Numbered from the stretch's first letter, positions 1-12,128 are shown. The stretch: DNA of 64,000 nucleotides from Corynebacterium tuberculostearicum (GCF_016127015.1 NZ_CP065972.1:992001-1056000), one strand, 5' to 3'. Program-made: numbers and translations. Notes: a model not told the origin generated them from the letters alone.

Positions 1-1106
1 GTTACTTCGGCATAGGTTTCTATTTCAGCCACAAACTTAGGATCGTGACAGGTAACCACCAGGGCGCTGCCGGACTGTAGTGCGTGGTGGATCATTTGGT
101 GCATGAGCCAGCGGTCGGCAGCTGAAAGCAAGGTGTCAGGTTCGTCGAGTAGTACCACCAGTCGCTGCTGCCCGATCACGTGGGCAATCTGCGCAAGCCG
201 CAGGCGAGACGCCGGTAGATCGAGAGGATGATCTGCCGGATTTAGTCCCAGCAGGTTGCGCAAGGTGTCATCGGGGACGAGTTCTTCCACCGTTGGAAAT
301 ACCGCCTGATCAAACGGCGATTGCAAGGCAAGAGCGGGTGGATTCGGGACAGCTCCGGCGCCATCGAGCCCAGCAGCAGCCCGCAGGAGCGTGGTTTTGC
401 CACTGCCATTATCGCCTCGAAGCCACGTAACCGCAGATTTCGCGATAGGGATTTCTACTGGTCCGACGCTGAAGGAAGTGCCACGGGGTTGAGAAAAGTG
501 CCACCATCTCTTCTTTGCTGCACTCCTGCATGCCGTTAGCGGACCGATACTCCCTGTCCGGGGGCTTGCAGAAACCCCTGGTAAGTCGACGGCCGCTACG
601 AGCGGGTCTGTTCCAATGATGTGCCCACCCAGTTCTGGCCAGGAAGCACTGGATATAGAAATGACGCAGGTTTCGGGCAACTCCTGCAAGAGGCGAACCA
701 CTTGCGTGCGCGAGTTTGCGTCTAGCCCGGCTGCAGGTTCGCACACAATCATGACTTTTGGCTCGCGAATGGCGACACAGGCAGCCGCAAGCCTGCGTGT
801 TTGGCCACCGGATAGCTGTGTTGGGTCATGTTCGCAATAGTCAGACAGTCCTACAGCGCGAAGCATTCGCTCCCCGCGCCGCTGCATTTCAGGGGCAGGC
901 ACGCCGGCATTTTCAAGGCCTAAAACTACTTCTTCGATGCACGTTTCCCGCAGGAAGCTAATTTGTGCGGAAGCATCTGTGCCGATAATGGCTTCGGTAG
1001 ATAGGCGTTCCGCTAGTTGCACGGCAACGTCTTCGACGGCTGTATCAGGTTCGACGAGTACTTGATAAATGGCCCCAGGGGTGGGCTTAATGCGGGCTAG
1101 ATCCAT
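1..1106 (-). CDS. ECF transporter ATPase, two fused ABC domains (partial, runs off left edge)
   Basis: Energy-coupling ATPase of an ECF-type importer, open for about 368 codons to the window edge. The ATG at 1106 overlaps the end of the T-component gene by 10 bases. Two ABC domains are fused. The first (about residues 1-200) keeps a Q-loop region near residue 48 and a perfect LSGGQ at 98-102, but has no Walker A, reads VCEP instead of DEP in Walker B (C122) and has no H-loop histidine. The second (about 210 onward) has Walker A GDNGSGKTT (231-239), Walker B LLDEPD (D321-E322) and H354, but its signature position reads LPASR. By ABC geometry this leaves one complete composite ATP site. It is probably the last gene of an iunH-ecfS-ecfT-ecfA operon. 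The family call is firm; the substrate is inferred. Confidence 0.85.
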   Translation of the reverse strand, partial: MDLARIKPTPGAIYQVLVEPDTAVEDVAVQLAERLSTEAIIGTDASAQISFLRETCIEEVVLGLENAGVPAPEMQRRGERMLRAVGLSDYCEHDPTQLSGGQTRRLAAACVAIREPKVMIVCEPAAGLDANSRTQVVRLLQELPETCVISISSASWPELGGHIIGTDPLVAAVDLPGVSASPRTGSIGPLTACRSAAKKRWWHFSQPRGTSFSVGPVEIPIAKSAVTWLRGDNGSGKTTLLRAAAGLDGAGAVPNPPALALQSPFDQAVFPTVEELVPDDTLRNLLGLNPADHPLDLPASRLRLAQIAHVIGQQRLVVLLDEPDTLLSAADRWLMHQMIHHALQSGSALVVTCHDPKFVAEIETYAEV

Positions 1107-1789
1107 GTAGTAATCACCACCGCAAAGCTAACTAGTGGAATGACCAGGCGTATGACGCGAGAGACCATGGAATCGGCAACAGGACGCAGGAGGGTGCGTT
1201 GCCCTTCTTGGTCGAATCCGACGGCGGCTAGGGCCTGGCCACGTTGGGTTCCTTGGGTAAGGAGTCGAGCGATAACGGGAATAATGACACGCGAGATAGT
1301 ATTGCGCCAGGTCACGGTGATGCCGGCGAGCTGGTTGGCTTCACGGACGCAACGCCAAGCATGCGCACCTTGGGGCAGGGTTTGTAGGGAGGCTCCGACG
1401 ATATACGCGACCTTGTGGCCAGCACGCGAAACTTGCAGCCACTTGGCGATATCAGCAATGCGCAGCACTGCCATGGCCGCGATGAAGCAGGCCATGAGGG
1501 CGCAGAACCGCAGGGTGAGGGTGGCGGCGAGCACCAGACCGTCGCTTGTTACCAGCGGCAGCACTGGGTCATCACCGTAGGGGGCGTGAATGACCAGCAT
1601 GGAAAGGGCCGCTGGGGCGCTTAGCGCCACAGTTGTCAAAATTACGGAGGCGTTGCGGGTAGCGGCAGTACCGCAGGCTAGGGCGATGAGGGCTACGCTT
1701 GCCGACGCCACCGGGGTATTCAGCGCCAAAGTAAGAATCCAGCCGCAGGCCGCGATCGTGATAACGGTGGCGGGATGAAGGCCTGGCAT
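1097..1789 (-). CDS. ECF transporter transmembrane T component (EcfT/CbiQ family)
   Basis: A 230-residue membrane protein with hydrophobic stretches near residues 8-45, 50-70, 85-115 and 210-230, as in CbiQ/EcfT proteins. A cytoplasmic segment (about 125-195) corresponds to the coupling helices that carry motion from the ATPase to the S component. In EcfT proteins these helices usually end in Ala-Arg-Gly-like motifs; here the matching places read ANQLAGI (about 150) and ALAAVGF (about 187), both lacking the arginine. The start codon overlaps the stop of the S-component gene (TAATG), and the stop overlaps the start of the ATPase, so the three are translationally coupled. Confidence 0.85.
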   Translation of the reverse strand: MPGLHPATVITIAACGWILTLALNTPVASASVALIALACGTAATRNASVILTTVALSAPAALSMLVIHAPYGDDPVLPLVTSDGLVLAATLTLRFCALMACFIAAMAVLRIADIAKWLQVSRAGHKVAYIVGASLQTLPQGAHAWRCVREANQLAGITVTWRNTISRVIIPVIARLLTQGTQRGQALAAVGFDQEGQRTLLRPVADSMVSRVIRLVIPLVSFAVVITTWI

Positions 1790-2556
1790 TAACGTGGCTG
1801 GAGGGATTCTCGGGTGCGCTGCGGCAGTGCCTTGACCGCTGCCCAGACAATGAGGAAGACCAGTGCCTTATCCAGGGGATCCGAAATAAAGGACTGGAGC
1901 GTAACCGAGGCGATGAGGGAATTGCCCAATTCGCGGAAGAGCGAAACAACCGCGCCCGTACCAAGACCTGCGGTACCGCCATAAACAAAGGCAGCCACTG
2001 GTGCGGCGAGCATGCCAGAAATGATTCCGATGATGGCGCCGCTGAGAATGACCCACCACACCTTAGTGAAAGCGCCCTTCTTGATTACCAGTCCGGAGAG
2101 GAACCCCGTAGCGGCGGACACGGCGGCGAAGGGCAGAGCGGCAGGGTTCAACAGCCCCCATACGACGGAGGACAATGTACCGGTAGCCAATCCGGCGATG
2201 GGGCCCGCGAGCGCGGCCACCAGGATTGTTCCCACGGAGTCGATATACAGCGGAACGCCGATAGAACCGATAATTTCGCCGACAACAATATTGAGCACTA
2301 GCGCTACCGGGATGATGGCGATGGTTCGCGCCGGTAGTGCCGGAACGGTGCCGGCTAGAAGAAGCGCGGCGCCAACGAGGTAGCCGGCGAGGGTAATGAG
2401 CGCCTCTGTAGAGCCGGCAACGGATTCCCAATCAGTAGGACGCAGAAGAACCAGATAAATCCAAGTTGCGGCGACGATGAGTGCACCCGCGATGACCATA
2501 ACCTTGCGGGCGGGGGTGAGAGAAAGCTGTGACACAGTAAAAGTCCAAATCCACAT
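1789..2556 (-). CDS. ECF transporter substrate-binding S component
   Basis: A 255-residue integral membrane protein with about six to eight hydrophobic helices (roughly 18-37, 50-68, 75-98, 105-130, 135-160, 165-190, 225-245). It is glycine- and alanine-rich and contains a GEIIGS...YIDSVGT stretch typical of S components that bind the ligand. It is followed with a one-base overlap by the T component and then the ATPase, so this is a dedicated ECF module. The gene before it, 126 bases upstream on the same strand, is a nucleoside hydrolase, which suggests a nucleoside or nucleobase substrate. That is inference from context; vitamin precursors are the alternative. The start could be a few codons downstream. 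Confidence 0.8.
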   Translation of the reverse strand: MWIWTFTVSQLSLTPARKVMVIAGALIVAATWIYLVLLRPTDWESVAGSTEALITLAGYLVGAALLLAGTVPALPARTIAIIPVALVLNIVVGEIIGSIGVPLYIDSVGTILVAALAGPIAGLATGTLSSVVWGLLNPAALPFAAVSAATGFLSGLVIKKGAFTKVWWVILSGAIIGIISGMLAAPVAAFVYGGTAGLGTGAVVSLFRELGNSLIASVTLQSFISDPLDKALVFLIVWAAVKALPQRTRESLQPR

Positions 2557-2682
2557 ACCGAAAAAATGGGCAAAGTAAACGCCGACCGCGGATGGTGCTG
2601 CTTTCCTATGTCACCTCGGAAAGCGATCTCGCACGGCACGTGCGCCGCGGATAATAGTAGAGGCTCTGCGTGCTAAAAGCCA

Positions 2683-3654
2683 CTAATGCGAAGCCAATAA
2701 CGTCAATCCCCGCGCGCATTCGTGGTGTGCGGCTTCCATGTCTGCGCTTGTTACCAGCCGCGCGTTGTGGGCGCGGTCCCAGTGATTGCGCAAATCTGCA
2801 ACGCTCGTGCCACGCAGCAGTGGCGACTCCGCCTCGACGTCCACGGTGGTTTCTATCGCGTCGACATTGATGCGTCCGAGAGCAATCATGCAGGTCAAGA
2901 GATCGTGGATTTGAGCTTGATATCCCTCCCCCTGTGCCTGGTGGAATTCAAAATAAAATCGCAGCACGTCCGGCAGGATTTGTGCCGTGGGGTGCTCCCC
3001 CAACAATTCCAAGGCCGCGTCTAGGCGCTGCGGGGTGATGAGAAACTGTTCCGTTACTTCGAGGGAACACAGCGTGGTGAGAACGCGTGGGGCAGTTGAA
3101 TGAAAATGTTGGGATGCAGCGTGTGGATCCACCCAAAAGTTCCACTCGGCAGTTGGCGTGGTGTTTCCGCGGTAATTGACCGCGCCGCCCATGATTGTGA
3201 TGGCACCGAAGCGCGCGGCAGCCTCGCGATGGGTTGCCTCGAAAGCAGCAAGGTTGGTGACCGGTCCAGTAACGATCAGCTGCAGATCGTCGTGGGTGGC
3301 TAATGCCTCTTCCCATACCTGCTGCCAATCGCGCTGTTGCAGCCTGGCGGCGGCAGCGGGGGCATGTGCGTAGCCCAGCCCTGTCGGGCCATGAGTCTCA
3401 GGGGTGGTGGTGAGATCCACCTTGAGGGGTTGGGGTACGCCGGGGGCCACGGGGACGTCGGCAAGCGAGCAAAGGTCCATAATCCAGCGGGCATTAGCCG
3501 CGGTCTGGTGGACCTCGACGTTGCCGGCCGTGGTGGTAACGCCCACCAGCTCGATCTCACCGGCATGATGCAGGCCCGCCAAGTACATGAGGGCAAGGCA
3601 ATCATCGATGCCGGGATCGCAATCAATAAGCACAGCTGGTGGCTTAACAGTCAT
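2683..3654 (-). CDS. iunH: Inosine-uridine preferring nucleoside hydrolase
   Basis: A 323-residue protein that hydrolyses the N-glycosidic bond of ribonucleosides to ribose plus base. The N-terminus carries the family hallmark DCDPGIDD (residues 11-18), whose aspartates bind calcium and the ribose. A VTGPVTNLA stretch follows near residue 128 and a GGAVNYRGN...AEWNFWVDP segment near 156-177, both typical of the family active site. Length matches the family (310-330). It is the first gene in the direction of transcription before the ECF transporter genes, so salvage of imported nucleosides is likely. Confidence 0.92.
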   Translation of the reverse strand: MTVKPPAVLIDCDPGIDDCLALMYLAGLHHAGEIELVGVTTTAGNVEVHQTAANARWIMDLCSLADVPVAPGVPQPLKVDLTTTPETHGPTGLGYAHAPAAAARLQQRDWQQVWEEALATHDDLQLIVTGPVTNLAAFEATHREAAARFGAITIMGGAVNYRGNTTPTAEWNFWVDPHAASQHFHSTAPRVLTTLCSLEVTEQFLITPQRLDAALELLGEHPTAQILPDVLRFYFEFHQAQGEGYQAQIHDLLTCMIALGRINVDAIETTVDVEAESPLLRGTSVADLRNHWDRAHNARLVTSADMEAAHHECARGLTLLASH

Positions 3655-3675
3655 AATGCCAGCCAGTCTAGCGCC

Positions 3676-4350
3676 TTATTTGATGGAGCTTACGGGATTG
3701 TCGCCATCAACGAAGGCAAGCGGGGATTCCGGCAGGTTTTCGCGGCCAAGGGCCTCGACGATGACGTCCGCAACCAGCTCGCGGGAAGAAGTCAAAGACT
3801 CCTTCAGCATCTTATCCTCAATCTGCTCAATGCCCTTGGCTGGCTCCTCGGTCAGCATCGCTGGTTTGAGGATGAGGTGCGGGTAGCTGGCCTGTACAAG
3901 GCGGTTGTCTACTTCCTTCTTAGACTCCACATAGGCATACCACTTCTCATCGGCAGGATCCGTGGTTGCTACCTGGGAGCCGACGTAAGAGATCATCACA
4001 TAGGCAGGCACTTTCTTGCCCTCCTGCTGCAACTTGTCCATCGCGTCGAGGGTAGCGAGGGCGCCATCGCGGTCGACGGCCCAGGTGAGGTCTGCCCCAC
4101 CTCGGCCGCCATTGCCGGCGCCCCAGACTACAGCGTCATAAGCGGCGAAAAGCTCTGCCCACTGACCCACGGTTTGTTCAGTAATATCCGCCATAACCGG
4201 GGTCGCGCCGAGCTTTTCAATCTCGGCCTTCTGCTCTGGGTTGCGGATGAGGGAGTGGACGTCGTGGCCGGCATCAACAAGCTTAGGGGTGGTGAGCTGT
4301 CCGACCTTGCCGTGTCCACCGATGTACAGAATCTTCTTCTTATCAGTCAT
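3676..4350 (-). CDS. NAD(P)-binding SDR-like protein (NmrA/YwnB type)
   Basis: A 224-residue Rossmann-fold protein. The N-terminal KKKILYIGGHGKVG contains the glycine-rich dinucleotide motif GGHGKVG, followed by a conserved DITEQTVGQ-like segment and VMISYVGS in the region where atypical SDRs hold their active site. This resembles the NAD(P)H-binding NmrA/YwnB group, whose enzymes act as reductases or redox sensors; no substrate can be named. An upstream in-frame extension to 4452 would cover the divergent promoter, so the ATG at 4350 is preferred. A GGGGAGG sits only one base before it, which is unusually close. It is divergent from the ACT-domain gene. Confidence 0.8.
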   Translation of the reverse strand: MTDKKKILYIGGHGKVGQLTTPKLVDAGHDVHSLIRNPEQKAEIEKLGATPVMADITEQTVGQWAELFAAYDAVVWGAGNGGRGGADLTWAVDRDGALATLDAMDKLQQEGKKVPAYVMISYVGSQVATTDPADEKWYAYVESKKEVDNRLVQASYPHLILKPAMLTEEPAKGIEQIEDKMLKESLTSSRELVADVIVEALGRENLPESPLAFVDGDNPVSSIK

Positions 4351-4441
4351 ACCTCCCCACCGTAACAACGGCGCGGCCGGGGTGCAGACGCCCTCACCTA
4401 TCTGACACGCACAAACCATCGCGGCGGGCCCGGCAAGAAGA

Positions 4442-4447
4442 TAGAAT
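4442..4447 (+). promoter_or_regulatory. Candidate -10 box (TAGAAT) for a leaderless ACT-domain mRNA
   Basis: TAGAAT lies 7 bases before the ATG at 4455. With usual -10 spacing, transcription would start at or just before that ATG, giving a leaderless or nearly leaderless mRNA, which is common in corynebacteria. No ribosome binding site and no convincing -35 box are visible. The start site is inferred. Confidence 0.45.
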
Positions 4448-4454
4448 TGCATGC

Positions 4455-4724
4455 ATGTATGCCATTATGACCGTCACCGGTGCCGATAGCACCGGCATCA
4501 TCGCCGCGGTGACCACTACCCTTGCAGAACTCGATATCAACGTCATCGACGTCTCCCAGACGCTCATGGGCGGATACTTCACCATGATCCTGCGCGTCGA
4601 ATTCGATGCGGACAAAGTCACGATCCAGACCATCAAGGAGCGCATGCGCCCCGTGGCGGAGGAAAAGCATCAGTCCATCCGCATTCAGTCCGAAGACCTT
4701 TTCACCGCCATGAACGAAATTTAA
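4455..4724 (+). CDS. ACT domain-containing protein (UPF0237)
   Basis: An 89-residue stand-alone ACT domain, starting [19 protein letters not shown], with the beta-alpha-beta pattern of the fold and the G-x-D-x-x-G-I/V-I-A turn where ACT domains bind small ligands, often amino acids. The UPF0237 family is almost always found directly before a UPF0210/PFL-family gene, as here, where only one base separates stop and start. The two probably form a regulated complex, with the ACT protein sensing a ligand. Function is unknown. No ribosome site is visible, and a TAGAAT box lies 7 bases upstream. Confidence 0.92.
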   Translation: MYAIMTVTGADSTGIIAAVTTTLAELDINVIDVSQTLMGGYFTMILRVEFDADKVTIQTIKERMRPVAEEKHQSIRIQSEDLFTAMNEI

Positions 4725-4725
4725 T

Positions 4726-6090
4726 ATGAGTACGCGATTTAATACCACCAATATCTTGGACACCATCGAGATGATTGAGAACTATCGTCTCGATATCCGC
4801 ACCGTGACCATGGGCATCTCGCTTCTCGGATGCACCCGCTCCACCATGGAGGCTACCTGCCAGGCCATCTATGACCGCGTCACCCAGCAGGCAGGGCGCC
4901 TCGTCGAGGTTTGCGAAGGCATCGAGGGCGAGCTCGGTATCCCCATCGTCAATAAGCGCATCTCCGTAACCCCCATCTCGTTGGTGGTGGCCGGCGTAGA
5001 GGGAAACCCCGTTGATGCGGCAAAGGCGCTGGACCAAGCAGCAAAAGAGGTTGGCGTCAACTTCGTGGGCGGCTACTCCGCCTTGGTAGAAAAGGGTGCT
5101 ACTACCGCGGAACAGAAACTCATCAGCTCCATTCCGGAGGCGCTGGCTACTACGGACGTCGTGTGTTCCTCCGTAAACATCGCCAGCTCTCGCGCCGGCA
5201 TCAACATGGATGCAGCCAAGAAGATGGGCGAGGTCATCAAGGAAGCGGCCGAGCTAACTAAGGATGATTCCGCCATTGCGTGCGCCAAGCTCGTGGTCTT
5301 TGCCAACTCCGTGGGAGATAATCCTTTTATGGCCGGCGCCTTCCACGGCATTGAGGAGCCCGATTGTGTGGTCTCCGTGGGCGTTTCTGGCCCGGGTGTG
5401 GTCGACCGCGCCCTGGGTTCGCTCGAGGGGGCCAGCTTAGACCAGGTTGCAGAAGAGGTGAAGAAAGCTGCTTTCAAGATCACTCGCGCCGGGCAGTTGG
5501 TGGGCACCATGGCCTCGGAGCGCCTGGGCGTTCCTTTCGGCATCATCGACCTTTCGCTTGCCCCCACCGCCGAATTGGGCGATTCGGTTGCGCACATTTT
5601 GGAGCACATGGGCTTAGACCAGGTGGGCACCCACGGCACTACTGCAGCCTTGGCTCTGCTTAACGACGCCGTTAAGAAGGGCGGCATGATGGCTTGTTCC
5701 CGCGTGGGCGGATTGTCTGGTTCCTTCATCCCCGTTTCCGAGGACAAAGGCATGATCGATGCGGTCAAGTCCGGCTCCATTTCCATGGACAAGCTGGAGG
5801 CCATGACCGCTATTTGCTCGGTTGGCTTCGACATGATTGCCCTGCCGGGCGATACCTCTGCTGCGACGATCTCGGGCATGATCGCTGATGAGGCCGCCAT
5901 TGGCGTGATGAACCATAAAACCACCGCAGTACGCGTCATTCCGGTACCTGGCGCCCAGGTAGGCGACGAGGTCAGCTTCGGTGGGCTTCTTGGCTACGCC
6001 CCTGTCATCCCGGTCAATCAAGTGGGCAATGCGCAGTTCATTAACCGTGGCGGCTTCATCCCCGCGCCGGTGCATGGATTCCGCAACTAG
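4726..6090 (+). CDS. PFL family protein (UPF0210)
   Basis: A 454-residue protein of UPF0210, a family with a fold related to pyruvate formate-lyase and ribonucleotide reductase but no assigned reaction. Recognisable parts are the N-terminal [11 protein letters not shown] segment, a central VGVSGPGVV loop (about residue 221), and a C-terminal [20 protein letters not shown] stretch. The usual C-terminal glycyl-radical motif RVxGY is not present. It is probably co-translated with the ACT-domain gene one base upstream. Length agrees with the family (about 450). It is convergent with the DUF2254 gene, 24 bases away. Confidence 0.93.
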   Translation: MSTRFNTTNILDTIEMIENYRLDIRTVTMGISLLGCTRSTMEATCQAIYDRVTQQAGRLVEVCEGIEGELGIPIVNKRISVTPISLVVAGVEGNPVDAAKALDQAAKEVGVNFVGGYSALVEKGATTAEQKLISSIPEALATTDVVCSSVNIASSRAGINMDAAKKMGEVIKEAAELTKDDSAIACAKLVVFANSVGDNPFMAGAFHGIEEPDCVVSVGVSGPGVVDRALGSLEGASLDQVAEEVKKAAFKITRAGQLVGTMASERLGVPFGIIDLSLAPTAELGDSVAHILEHMGLDQVGTHGTTAALALLNDAVKKGGMMACSRVGGLSGSFIPVSEDKGMIDAVKSGSISMDKLEAMTAICSVGFDMIALPGDTSAATISGMIADEAAIGVMNHKTTAVRVIPVPGAQVGDEVSFGGLLGYAPVIPVNQVGNAQFINRGGFIPAPVHGFRN

Positions 6091-6114
6091 CGCCAGCGAC
6101 AACCGCGCCGTGGG

Positions 6115-7437
6115 CTACTCCGCGGCGTGCTCTTCGCCCGGCTTATCGGATTCCGCCCACGCAGCTAGGTTGGCCTGGAAGTGCTGGTAGGAATCCTCTA
6201 ACTGTTGCAGCTCCACCTCGCCGCCTACCTGGCGGCGGGCATCGGAGTAGATGGCCTGGGCGGCGTCGTCAAGCACGCGCCGGCGTTCCGCTGTGCGAAG
6301 AAGGGCAACGACCTTAGCGAGGTTATCCAGCATGCTAAGGTAAATCTCCGCATTATCGGCCGCGTCGCGCCGAATCTGTGTAAACATCGCCTCGACGATT
6401 TCGGCATAGCTAAAGGTCTGATAATCCAGCCGAAACTCGCCGCCCACATGCACAATGCCCTGCGGAAGCCGCTTATCCCCAATCACGGTGAGGATCTGGG
6501 TAAAGCGGTCAATGATATCAATCACAGTAAATGGATCATTAACGCCGGTGCTCAAAGCGCGGGCAGCAATTTCTGCAAGGTGCCGGGCGGTAAACCGAGG
6601 GTCGTGGGCAGACGCGTTTTCGCGGTGCTGGGTGAGTACGATGTGACGCTCCATATCTTCCGGCAAACGCGGCACGCCGTGGGCAATGACCTCGCCTTCC
6701 AGCACTAGATCTCCCGGTGCCACGCTCAGATGCACCGCGCAATTCTCCCGCGCCGCAGCCTGAGCAATGGCGTCATAGTCCACGAATTTGAGATAGCCAG
6801 TCCCACTACTGCGGCGCTCTTGCGCGTTCGTGTAGAACTCTGGCCCCGGCGCATGTACTTTCTCTTCCTCCTCACCGCGGCGGATGAGCCGGCGCATGTG
6901 GCTTTCTACGTCTTGGGCAACGACGTGTACCACGTGGGACATGCTAATCGATTGCGCAATGTGCACGATGAAGTAGATAAGGAAGACAACGCAGCCGATG
7001 GCCAGCAGCACCGTGACGGCTACATTGAGGGAAGGAACATATTCTTCTTCCCCACCGCCGCCGGTACGGACCGCGCGCAAGGATAGGAGCGCAAAAATAA
7101 AGGTTGCCAGGTAGATCGCCAACGTGGATTGAATGGAGCGATCCTTTAAAAACTCGTGTAGTAGGCGCGGGCCCATCACCGTGACGACACCGGATAGCGC
7201 GGTCAGTGTGATGAAAAAGACGGTGCCGGCCAAGGAGAGTGACGAGGTTGCTACCGCGCTTAAAATCCCTTGCGCGCTATCGGCGCTGCCGTTATAAAAG
7301 GGCGTGGCCGACACATCAAAATTGCTACCAACCGCAATGAGCAATTCCGCGCCTATCGCGGCCATGGCCACCGCCACGGCGGGGATGAGCCAAAACTTCT
7401 CCCGCCAGGCGGGCATCCTCTCCAGCAGTGTCTTCAT
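6115..7437 (-). CDS. DUF2254 domain-containing membrane protein
   Basis: A 440-residue protein with about four N-terminal membrane segments (roughly 16-37, 60-85, 105-122, 138-162) followed by a soluble region of about 270 residues. The soluble part includes GYLKFVDYDAIAQAA, HLSVAPGDLVLEGE and ALSTGVNDPFTVIDIIDRF, the last being the hallmark segment of DUF2254. The family is widespread and uncharacterised; the soluble part has been likened to regulatory domains, but no activity is known to me. It follows the ABC-F gene by 6 bases on the same strand, so the two are probably co-transcribed. Confidence 0.88.
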   Translation of the reverse strand: MKTLLERMPAWREKFWLIPAVAVAMAAIGAELLIAVGSNFDVSATPFYNGSADSAQGILSAVATSSLSLAGTVFFITLTALSGVVTVMGPRLLHEFLKDRSIQSTLAIYLATFIFALLSLRAVRTGGGGEEEYVPSLNVAVTVLLAIGCVVFLIYFIVHIAQSISMSHVVHVVAQDVESHMRRLIRRGEEEEKVHAPGPEFYTNAQERRSSGTGYLKFVDYDAIAQAAARENCAVHLSVAPGDLVLEGEVIAHGVPRLPEDMERHIVLTQHRENASAHDPRFTARHLAEIAARALSTGVNDPFTVIDIIDRFTQILTVIGDKRLPQGIVHVGGEFRLDYQTFSYAEIVEAMFTQIRRDAADNAEIYLSMLDNLAKVVALLRTAERRRVLDDAAQAIYSDARRQVGGEVELQQLEDSYQHFQANLAAWAESDKPGEEHAAE

Positions 7438-7443
7438 AAATCC

Positions 7444-9075
<1,632 letters not shown>

Positions 9076-9121
9076 GAAGAAATAGTCTAGCAATTGACGC
9101 GGCCAACGCTAAGACGCACTA

Positions 9122-9172
9122 ACGCCCCCAACAGCCACTTTCCTAATCCGAGAAATGCGCTACTGGGGGCGT
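9122..9172. terminator. Hairpin between sufT and the ABC-F gene
   Basis: ACGCCCCCA (9122-9130) pairs with TGGGGGCGT (9164-9172), and the stem continues inward past a two-base mismatch through AGC/GCT. It lies directly after the last suf gene on the minus strand. The following bases are not T-rich on that strand, and weakly so (GTGTGTTT) on the plus strand. A weak terminator separating the suf operon from the ABC-F gene is the likeliest reading. Confidence 0.5.
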
Positions 9173-9189
9173 GTGTTTAATACGCGACT

Positions 9190-9597
9190 TTAGACCGCGA
9201 AGCCGAGGGCCTGAAGCTGCTCGCGGCCTTCCTCAGTGATCATCTGCGGGCCCCATGGCGGCATCCATACCCAGTTGATGCGGACGGCATCGGCCAGCTT
9301 ATTGGCCTTGACGATGTCCTCGACCTGCTCTGCAATGACATCGGTCAGCGGGCACGCTGGCGAAGTCAGCGTCATATTAATCATGACGATTTCCTTGCCA
9401 TTGTCCTCTTCGAACCAAAGGTCATAGACGAGGCCCAGGTCAACGACGTTAATGCCGAGCTCGGGATCAATGACGTCACGCATGAATTCGGTGACATCAA
9501 AGGCCTTAGAAATCTGCTCTTCAGTCTGCTCCGGGCGCTCGCCGCTGCCGGAGAATGAAGAGTTCTCGTTCTGATAAGGATCTACGGGTTCGGTCAT
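9190..9597 (-). CDS. sufT: SufT-like iron-sulfur assembly protein (DUF59/MIP18 family)
   Basis: A 135-residue protein with a disordered acidic N-terminus (about 1-30) and a MIP18/DUF59 domain. VIDPELGINVVDLGLVYDL (about 42-60) and LTSPACPLTDVI (about 77-88) are the family landmarks, the cysteine in SPACPL being the conserved one. SufT-type proteins help maturation of Fe-S proteins in bacteria that use SUF. It is the last gene of the suf operon, with its ATG immediately after the sufU stop codon (9598). Confidence 0.92.
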   Translation of the reverse strand: MTEPVDPYQNENSSFSGSGERPEQTEEQISKAFDVTEFMRDVIDPELGINVVDLGLVYDLWFEEDNGKEIVMINMTLTSPACPLTDVIAEQVEDIVKANKLADAVRINWVWMPPWGPQMITEEGREQLQALGFAV

Positions 9598-11303
<1,706 letters not shown>

Positions 11304-11339
11304 TTAGATAGTCGCGGTTGACCGGCCCGTGGTCGGTCC

Positions 11340-12098
11340 TTACTTCAGGAACTGGTCGTAGCCGTCAGACTCGAGCTGATCTGCCAATTCAGCGCCACCG
11401 GTCTTGATGACTTGACCGTCTGCAAAGACGTGCACAAAGTCCGGCTTAACGTAGTTCAGGATGCGCTTGTAGTGGGTAATCATCAAGATGCCACCATTGG
11501 TTTCCTTCTGGTAGCTATTGATGCCCTCAGACACGATGCGCAGAGCGTCAACGTCCAGGCCGGAGTCGGTTTCGTCCATAACTGCGAACTTCGGCTTCAG
11601 GATATCCAGCTGCATGACTTCGTGGCGCTTCTTCTCACCGCCGGAGAAGCCTTCGTTGACGGAGCGGGAGATGAAGGACTTATCAATCTTCAAATTCTCG
11701 CGGGCCTGGGTAAGCTCCTTGTTCCATTCACGCAGCTTCGGTGCTTCACCGCGAATGGAGGTGACTGCAGAGCGCATGAACTGAGAGACCTTTACGCCTG
11801 GTACCTCAGTTGGGTACTGCATCGCCAAGAAGAGGCCGGCGCGAGCGCGCTCGTCGACGGGCATCTCCAGCAGATTTTCGCCGTCGAGAAGCACCTCGCC
11901 CTCGGTAACCTCATACTTTGGGTGGCCGGCGATGGTGTAAGACAAGGTGGACTTGCCGGAACCGTTCGGACCCATGATCGCATGGATCTCGCCGGAGTTG
12001 ATAGTCAGGTTAACGCCCTTGAGGATTTCCTTCGGCTCGCCGCCTTCTTCCGTCGGCAGCACCTGGGCGTGGAGGTTCTTAATTTCCAGAGTAGACAT
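11340..12098 (-). CDS. sufC: Fe-S assembly ATPase SufC
   Basis: A 252-residue soluble ABC ATPase that drives cluster assembly in the SufB-SufC2-SufD complex. It has Walker A GPNGSGKST (about 42-50), Q-loop in AMQYPTEVPG, signature FSGGEKKR (about 149-156), Walker B FAVMDETDSGLD (DET in place of the usual DEP, characteristic of SufC) and H-loop MITHYKR. There is no membrane partner; it acts with sufB and sufD directly upstream. Confidence 0.97.
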   Translation of the reverse strand: MSTLEIKNLHAQVLPTEEGGEPKEILKGVNLTINSGEIHAIMGPNGSGKSTLSYTIAGHPKYEVTEGEVLLDGENLLEMPVDERARAGLFLAMQYPTEVPGVKVSQFMRSAVTSIRGEAPKLREWNKELTQARENLKIDKSFISRSVNEGFSGGEKKRHEVMQLDILKPKFAVMDETDSGLDVDALRIVSEGINSYQKETNGGILMITHYKRILNYVKPDFVHVFADGQVIKTGGAELADQLESDGYDQFLK

Positions 12099-12128
12099 AA
12101 TGTGTGTGGTTTTCCTTCTATGAAAGAT

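Noticed and set aside
1789..2682. Vitamin riboswitch upstream of the ECF S component
   Set aside because: The 126 bases between iunH and ecfS show no conserved THI, cobalamin or FMN element.
3337..4365. 342-codon plus-strand open frame across iunH and the SDR gene
   Set aside because: It covers parts of two clearly supported minus-strand genes and their gap.
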